Assembly (NCBI RefSeq): GCF_014641555.1
Contig: NZ_BMHY01000004.1
Span: 372,001 to 436,000, forward strand
Origin: Paenibacillus radicis (ex Gao et al. 2016)
Lineage (GTDB): Bacteria; Bacillota; Bacilli; Paenibacillales; Paenibacillaceae
Length of the DNA stretch: 64,000 nucleotides
Direction: 5' to 3'
The notes below the pieces were generated by a model, which was not told where the DNA came from, searched no databases, and saw nothing but the letters and a program-made list of their open reading frames with translations. Shown piece after piece: positions 59,904 through 64,000 of this stretch (position 1 is its first letter; every line of letters starts with the position of its first letter). A program made the translations under genes and the position numbers.

Positions 59904-62397
59904 TCAAGAAAACAACTCAATAGACATTGACTCTGCACACAATTCTCAAGCACCTAAGAAATTTAAAAGAACTTTATCTTTTACCACGGCAGCAACTCCT
60001 GTAAAGGAATCTTGCTGCACAAGCGAAGCTGGATGTTCGCATGAGAACGATCGCGATGAAGAAACTGTAATGAATGCGAATTCTGCTCATAAAGCAAATT
60101 ATGTTGTTCATGGAATGGACTGCTCAGCTTGTGCCGTTACTATTGAAAAAGCTGTAAGACAAATGAATGAGATTTCCAATGTACAAGTAAATTATAGCTC
60201 TGGGAAAATGAAGGTCTCGGCTGAGGATGCCGCTGCCTTCGATAAGCTGCCTGCAGTTGTAGGAAAGCTAGGGTATACCTTGGAGAGAATCGAGCGAAAT
60301 GTAAATACTCGAACATATGCTATCCAAGGTATGGATTGCGGTTCCTGTGTACTTACTATTGAAAACCACTTAAAAGCTGTATCTGGTGTTAAGCAAGTCA
60401 ATGTTCATTTTGCCACCGGTAAAATGACGGTAGAACATGATAACTCCATCGAAGAAATTATTAAAGAGGTTTCTAAAGCAGGCTTTCAAGCTTCATTGGC
60501 TTCAAAAGGTCGAAGTAGGGAAACGAAAAAAATAAAATCGGGCCTGAATACCGTTATTTTATCTGGTGTTTTGCTGCTTAGCGGTTTCGTTGGCTCCTAT
60601 ACAGACAGTCCATCCTTATTTATTAATATTCTGTATGCGTTATCGATTCTAATTGGAGGCTATAAATCAGCAAGAATTGCTTTCTATGCCGTTAAGAGCC
60701 GTTCTTTAGATATGAATGTATTGATGACGACAGCTGTCGTGGGTGCTGCCATTATTGGCGAATGGTTTGAAGGGGCTACGGTTGTATGGTTGTTTGCTCT
60801 TGGCAACATGCTTCAAACGAGGTCGATAGAAAAAACGCGGGACTCCATTCGAAGCTTAATCGATCTCGCGCCGCCTGAAGCATATGTAAAAATCGGCAAA
60901 GAGCTCGTCCGAAAACCCGTCGAGAATATTTCGATTCATGAAGTGATCGTCGTAAAGCCAGGAGATAAAATTCCTCTGGATGGCAAAGTTGTTCAAGGTG
61001 AATCAAGCGTGAATCAAGCACCGATAACAGGAGAATCCATACCCGTTGATAAACATATCGGAGATACAGTATACGCCGGAACGATTAATGAACATGGTTC
61101 ACTGGAGATCGCCGTCACCAAGTTAGTCGAGGATACTGCTATTGCCAGGATCATTCATCTCGTGGAAGAAGCACAGGACCAAAAGGCTCCAACAGAAGCG
61201 TTTGTCGATCGGTTTGCCCGAATTTATACGCCTATTGTCTTCATCTTGGCTATTGGCGTCATGGCACTTCCACCTTTGCTTGGCATGGGAACGTGGGGAG
61301 ATAGGTTTTATAAAGGTCTGGAATTGCTCGTCATTGCTTGTCCTTGTGCTCTCGTAATTTCAACACCTGTCGCAATTGTATCTGCAATCGGGAATGCGGC
61401 AAAGAACGGAATTCTCATTAAAGGCGGCGCATTCCTTGAGGTAGCAGGCAAGGTTTCAGCAGTTGCTTTTGATAAAACAGGAACGTTGACAGAAGGCAAA
61501 CCAAGGCTTTCAGATGTGATTATAAAAGAAGCAAGCCAAGAAGAGCTACTATCTGTTGCCTTGACCCTAGAAGAATATTCTACACATCCTATTGCTAAAG
61601 CAATTGTTGATCATGTTAAAGAAATGAAGATTGCTCCAGCAGCAGGTGAATCTTTCCGAAACTTGACCGGCAAAGGGGTAAGCGCAACAATTGGCGGTAA
61701 AGAATACTATGCCGGAAACCTAAAGCTATTCTTGGAACTGCGAACTCCGTTAAGGGATCTGGAAGAAGAGGTCGAGCAGCTTCAGCAGCAAGGGAATACA
61801 ATTGTCATTGTTGGCACAATAGACCGCATACTTGGTGTACTTGCTGTGGCAGACAGCATACGTGAATCTTCGGTTCGCGCTATTAAAGGACTGCAGTATT
61901 CCGGTGTTCACCAGATGGTCATGCTGACAGGAGACAATGAAGGTACTGCAAGGAAGGTAGCAGGGGAGTCAGGAGTAACTCGTTATTTTGCTCAGTTGAT
62001 GCCAGAGGATAAAGTATCCGCAATCAAACAACTGCAAAGCGAAGGCTATCAGGTTGCCATGGTTGGAGACGGAATTAATGATGCTCCAGCTCTTGCAACG
62101 GCTAATTTAGGTATCGCTATGGGGGGAGCGGGAACGGATACAGCTATGGAAACAGCAGATATTATTTTGATGGCAGATAATCTGGAGAAGCTTCCGCATA
62201 CCATTCATCTTAGTCGAAAAGCCATCCGGATTATTAAGCAAAATATCTGGTTCTCGCTTATCATTAAAGCGGCAGCACTGATTCTAATCTTTCCCGATCT
62301 GTTGACCTTGTGGATGGCTGTTATCAGCGATACGGGAGCCGCTTTAATTGTTATATTGAACAGCATGCGTTTGTTGAGATTAAAGAGCAAATATTAA
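59884..62397 (+). CDS. cadA: Heavy-metal-translocating P-type ATPase (Cd/Zn/Pb efflux)
   Basis: An 837-residue P1B ATPase. A Cys/His-rich N-terminus (ESCCTSEAGCSHEND) and two HMA domains (GMDCSACAVTIEKAV, GMDCGSCVLTIENHL) precede 8 TM helices. It has the CPC motif in VIACPCALVISTPVAIVSAI, the phosphorylated Asp in FDKTGTLTEGK, ATP-binding HPIAKAI and hinge MVGDGINDAPALATANLGIA. CPC plus the CmtR-like regulator supports Cd/Pb/Zn export. ATG 59884 follows AGGAGG by 8 bases, inside the end of the repressor gene. Confidence 0.92.
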   Translation: MSQEEDNQENNSIDIDSAHNSQAPKKFKRTLSFTTAATPVKESCCTSEAGCSHENDRDEETVMNANSAHKANYVVHGMDCSACAVTIEKAVRQMNEISNVQVNYSSGKMKVSAEDAAAFDKLPAVVGKLGYTLERIERNVNTRTYAIQGMDCGSCVLTIENHLKAVSGVKQVNVHFATGKMTVEHDNSIEEIIKEVSKAGFQASLASKGRSRETKKIKSGLNTVILSGVLLLSGFVGSYTDSPSLFINILYALSILIGGYKSARIAFYAVKSRSLDMNVLMTTAVVGAAIIGEWFEGATVVWLFALGNMLQTRSIEKTRDSIRSLIDLAPPEAYVKIGKELVRKPVENISIHEVIVVKPGDKIPLDGKVVQGESSVNQAPITGESIPVDKHIGDTVYAGTINEHGSLEIAVTKLVEDTAIARIIHLVEEAQDQKAPTEAFVDRFARIYTPIVFILAIGVMALPPLLGMGTWGDRFYKGLELLVIACPCALVISTPVAIVSAIGNAAKNGILIKGGAFLEVAGKVSAVAFDKTGTLTEGKPRLSDVIIKEASQEELLSVALTLEEYSTHPIAKAIVDHVKEMKIAPAAGESFRNLTGKGVSATIGGKEYYAGNLKLFLELRTPLRDLEEEVEQLQQQGNTIVIVGTIDRILGVLAVADSIRESSVRAIKGLQYSGVHQMVMLTGDNEGTARKVAGESGVTRYFAQLMPEDKVSAIKQLQSEGYQVAMVGDGINDAPALATANLGIAMGGAGTDTAMETADIILMADNLEKLPHTIHLSRKAIRIIKQNIWFSLIIKAAALILIFPDLLTLWMAVISDTGAALIVILNSMRLLRLKSKY

Positions 62398-62448
62398 TTA
62401 GGATTGAAACTATCGCGTTAATGCGCAACGTATTATACTCATCGTAAG

Positions 62449-62490
62449 AAAAAGTGCCGACCTAATAAGGATTGGCACTTTTTCTTTTTT
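62449..62490 (+). terminator. Terminator after cadA
   Basis: AAAAAGTGCC / GGCACTTTTT with a 15-base loop, then CTTTTTT. Confidence 0.85.
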
Positions 62491-62782
62491 AAGAGCTATT
62501 GAAGATGTGTTGAAAAAAGGCCATCGCTTTTCTGCTTGAGAGGGAGAAGGAACAATGCGTCAATTCAAGGTTCTTGTCGTAGATGGCTTGACGATAACCC
62601 CGAGACTTTCGAAAAGCTTGACAATTTACTATTGGATTGATATCATTCACTTGTCTGACAAGTAAAATTAAATGTAAGACAATTATATGAACAAGTCGTA
62701 CAAAGGTATGGGGATTTACACAAAGCAAGTGGATTAGTCACACAAGAGTAAGACATACAAGTTAGGAGGGAGAGGATAGATT
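62491..62782. other. Intergenic region, no supportable gene
   Basis: About 290 bp between the cadA terminator and the GntR gene. A minus-strand frame of 79 codons spans much of it but lacks a ribosome binding site and recognisable domains. It may hold a short coding remnant (RGYRQAIYDKNLELTHCSF) but I cannot identify it. Confidence 0.5.
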
Positions 62783-63487
62783 ATGAATACGAAGACCAAC
62801 TTAATTATTCAGAAAATGACTCAGGAGATAGAAGACGGCATATGGCCAAGCGGCTCGCAGCTGCCCTCAGAAACGGAGCTGTCGAATATTTTTCAAGTGA
62901 GTCGAGCAACCATCAGACAAGCGTTGCAGGAGCTGGCTTTTTCAGGAAAGGTTATACGAAAAAGAGGAATAGGTACATTTGTAGGAAATGCAACCATTCA
63001 ATATGGGATTAATGATTTAGTAAGTATAACTAATTTGATTAGTCAAAGTGGTTATAAAGTAAGCGTAGAGCATGTTTCACTTAAAATTGAAAAACCAAGT
63101 CCTAAAGTTTGTGAGCTGCTCAATATGAGTGAATTCGATCCCGTTTATTCCGTTGAAAGAATAATTTTAGCAGATAACATCCCGGTCGTTTATGAGAAAA
63201 TTATTTATCCTACACATATTTTGACGGGTGTTAAAGAAGAAGCATTCTATGGATCGAACTTTAAAATGCTGGAGCAGCGCGGGATCTATATACAAAGCTC
63301 AGAAGGTAAAATTAGTCCAGTGTATGCGTCAAAGTACATGGCATCCCTTCTTAAGCTTCCAACAAATGCTCCGCTTTTATTTATGGATTCCGTTTTTAAA
63401 AATCAGAACCAAGAAGCGGTCTATTATGTCGAAGAATATTTTACTGAAATGTTTTCCTTTCCCATTCACCGGGTTCGATTAAATTAA
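62783..63487 (+). CDS. GntR family regulator with UTRA domain (HutC/FarR type)
   Basis: A 234-residue regulator. The GntR HTH at residues 5-68 contains MTQEIEDGIWPSGSQLPSET and VSRATIRQALQELAFSGKVI. The UTRA ligand domain (about 90-230) contains YSVERIILADNIPVVYEKII and MDSVFKNQNQEAVYYVEEYF. The ATG follows AGGAGGGAGAGG. The gene downstream is MTA phosphorylase-like, so the ligand may be a nucleoside or sugar phosphate. Confidence 0.88.
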   Translation: MNTKTNLIIQKMTQEIEDGIWPSGSQLPSETELSNIFQVSRATIRQALQELAFSGKVIRKRGIGTFVGNATIQYGINDLVSITNLISQSGYKVSVEHVSLKIEKPSPKVCELLNMSEFDPVYSVERIILADNIPVVYEKIIYPTHILTGVKEEAFYGSNFKMLEQRGIYIQSSEGKISPVYASKYMASLLKLPTNAPLLFMDSVFKNQNQEAVYYVEEYFTEMFSFPIHRVRLN

Positions 63488-63545
63488 ATTCAGAGTTGGT
63501 TTGTTACCATTACCGTTTATTATCAAGCTTATGAAGGAGGTGAGA

Positions 63546-63563
63546 ATGAATGCAGTGAGTTAG
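63546..63563 (+). CDS. Five-codon mini reading frame with a very strong ribosome binding site
   Basis: ATG AAT GCA GTG AGT TAG, placed 4 bases after AAGGAGGTGAG, an almost full match to the anti-Shine-Dalgarno sequence. It lies between the GntR gene and the phosphorylase gene. It may be a leader or just an unused site; translation of it could affect the gene that starts at 63612. Confidence 0.3.
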   Translation: MNAVS

Positions 63564-63611
63564 GCGTGTGAACGTTGAATGATCAAATTCAAACATTTCG
63601 GAGGTAAGAAG

Positions 63612-64000
63612 ATGGAAAATGTGAAAATCGCCATTATTGGTGGAACTGGAGTTTATCGGCTGCCAGGATTTAAAGAGATTCAACAAGTCTTAGTCGAGAC
63701 AGAGTTTGGCTCAATTCCAGTTAAAATTGGAATATGGAGTGGTAAGAAAATTGCTTTTATAACTAGACATGGAGAAAAGCATTCTATTGCACCAGGGTGC
63801 ATTAATTATCGCGCAAATATTAAAGCGCTTTCAATGCTAGGAGTGAAACAAATTTATTCAACTGCTTGTGTCGGATCAGTAAATCCGGATTATAAACCAG
63901 GGACATTCGTGGTTCTGCGTCAATTTTTGGATTTCACAAAAAATAGAAAGAGCTCCTTTTTTCTTTTCGACGGAACGCAGGAGGGGGAAGTTATTTCTCA
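63612..64000 (+). CDS. mtnP: MTA/purine nucleoside phosphorylase family protein, cut by the window edge
   Basis: The first 129 residues of a phosphorylase of the MTAP group: VKIAIIGGTGVYRLPGFKEI with the phosphate-binding GGTG, ITRHGEKHSIAPGCINYRAN, STACVGSVNPDYKPGTFVV and FLDFTKNRKSSFF. MTAP cleaves 5'-methylthioadenosine to adenine and methylthioribose 1-phosphate in methionine salvage. The RHG-H and INYRANI signatures are clear. The ATG follows GGAGGTAAG. The C-terminal half, with the base-specific Asp, is outside the window. Confidence 0.8.
   Translation, partial: MENVKIAIIGGTGVYRLPGFKEIQQVLVETEFGSIPVKIGIWSGKKIAFITRHGEKHSIAPGCINYRANIKALSMLGVKQIYSTACVGSVNPDYKPGTFVVLRQFLDFTKNRKSSFFLFDGTQEGEVIS

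Noticed and set aside
62489..62728. 79-codon minus-strand frame (possible transposase end)
   Set aside because: Only a vague resemblance; no catalytic motif, no inverted repeats and no target duplication nearby.

Overview
The window looks like chromosomal DNA of a spore-forming Paenibacillus-like member of the Bacillales. The reasons are strong AGGAGG-type ribosome binding sites, frequent TTG starts, Rho-independent terminators after most transcription units, and spore genes (a CwlJ-type germination hydrolase and a YheC/D-type coat-associated ATP-grasp protein). I saw no rRNA, tRNA, CRISPR array, phage module or intact insertion sequence. The gene content is accessory: many small regulator-plus-target units, several broken genes and several local duplications.

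Layout. 0-9 kb: a series of regulator/target units (LysR/polysaccharide deacetylase, MFS exporter, patatin/MerR, frameshifted EamA transporter/AraC, ArsR/MFS) and a small PspC protein. 9-19 kb: methionine aminopeptidase, azoreductase, cwlJ, then a leader peptide and attenuator in front of a split PEP-synthase-like phosphotransferase pair, a coat-type ATP-grasp gene, a broken and an intact Nudix gene, and a MocR/quinone-reductase pair. 19-25 kb: ohr and a TetR-controlled detoxification cluster with duplicated isochorismatase-fold hydrolases and a duplicated unknown protein around a 14-TM exporter. 25-31 kb: small unknown genes, DinB proteins, Gly-rich coat-like proteins and remnants. 31.5-34.2 kb: an ArsR-controlled operon (EamA permease, ArsO-like flavoprotein, ArsR). 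34.7-36.5 kb: an in-frame chimera of a damaged methionine aminopeptidase and a PLP decarboxylase. 37.5-39.2 kb: an FGGY sugar kinase behind a XylR-like operator. 39.5-44.3 kb: a GC-rich SWIM/SNF2 pair. 44-57 kb: a CPT-like kinase, SUKH proteins, a PAF-AH-like hydrolase, DinB/DUF1572 proteins, phosphatases, WYL and TetR regulators and a serine hydrolase. 57-62.4 kb: a metal region (CopC, CopD, then a CmtR-like repressor and a CadA-type P-type ATPase). The right edge holds a GntR/UTRA regulator and the start of an MTA-phosphorylase-like gene.

The most striking item is 11.58-13.38 kb. A 20-codon reading frame with a strong ribosome binding site contains a segment that can pair with the left arm of the terminator hairpin just downstream. 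Two separate proteins follow, a phospho-histidine swivelling domain and then an ATP-binding domain. This looks like an attenuation-controlled two-component small-molecule phosphotransferase. Other notable items are the aminopeptidase-decarboxylase chimera, a MerR promoter with a 20-bp spacer, three genes whose expected start codon ends in A instead of G, and a six-copy family of near-identical terminator hairpins.
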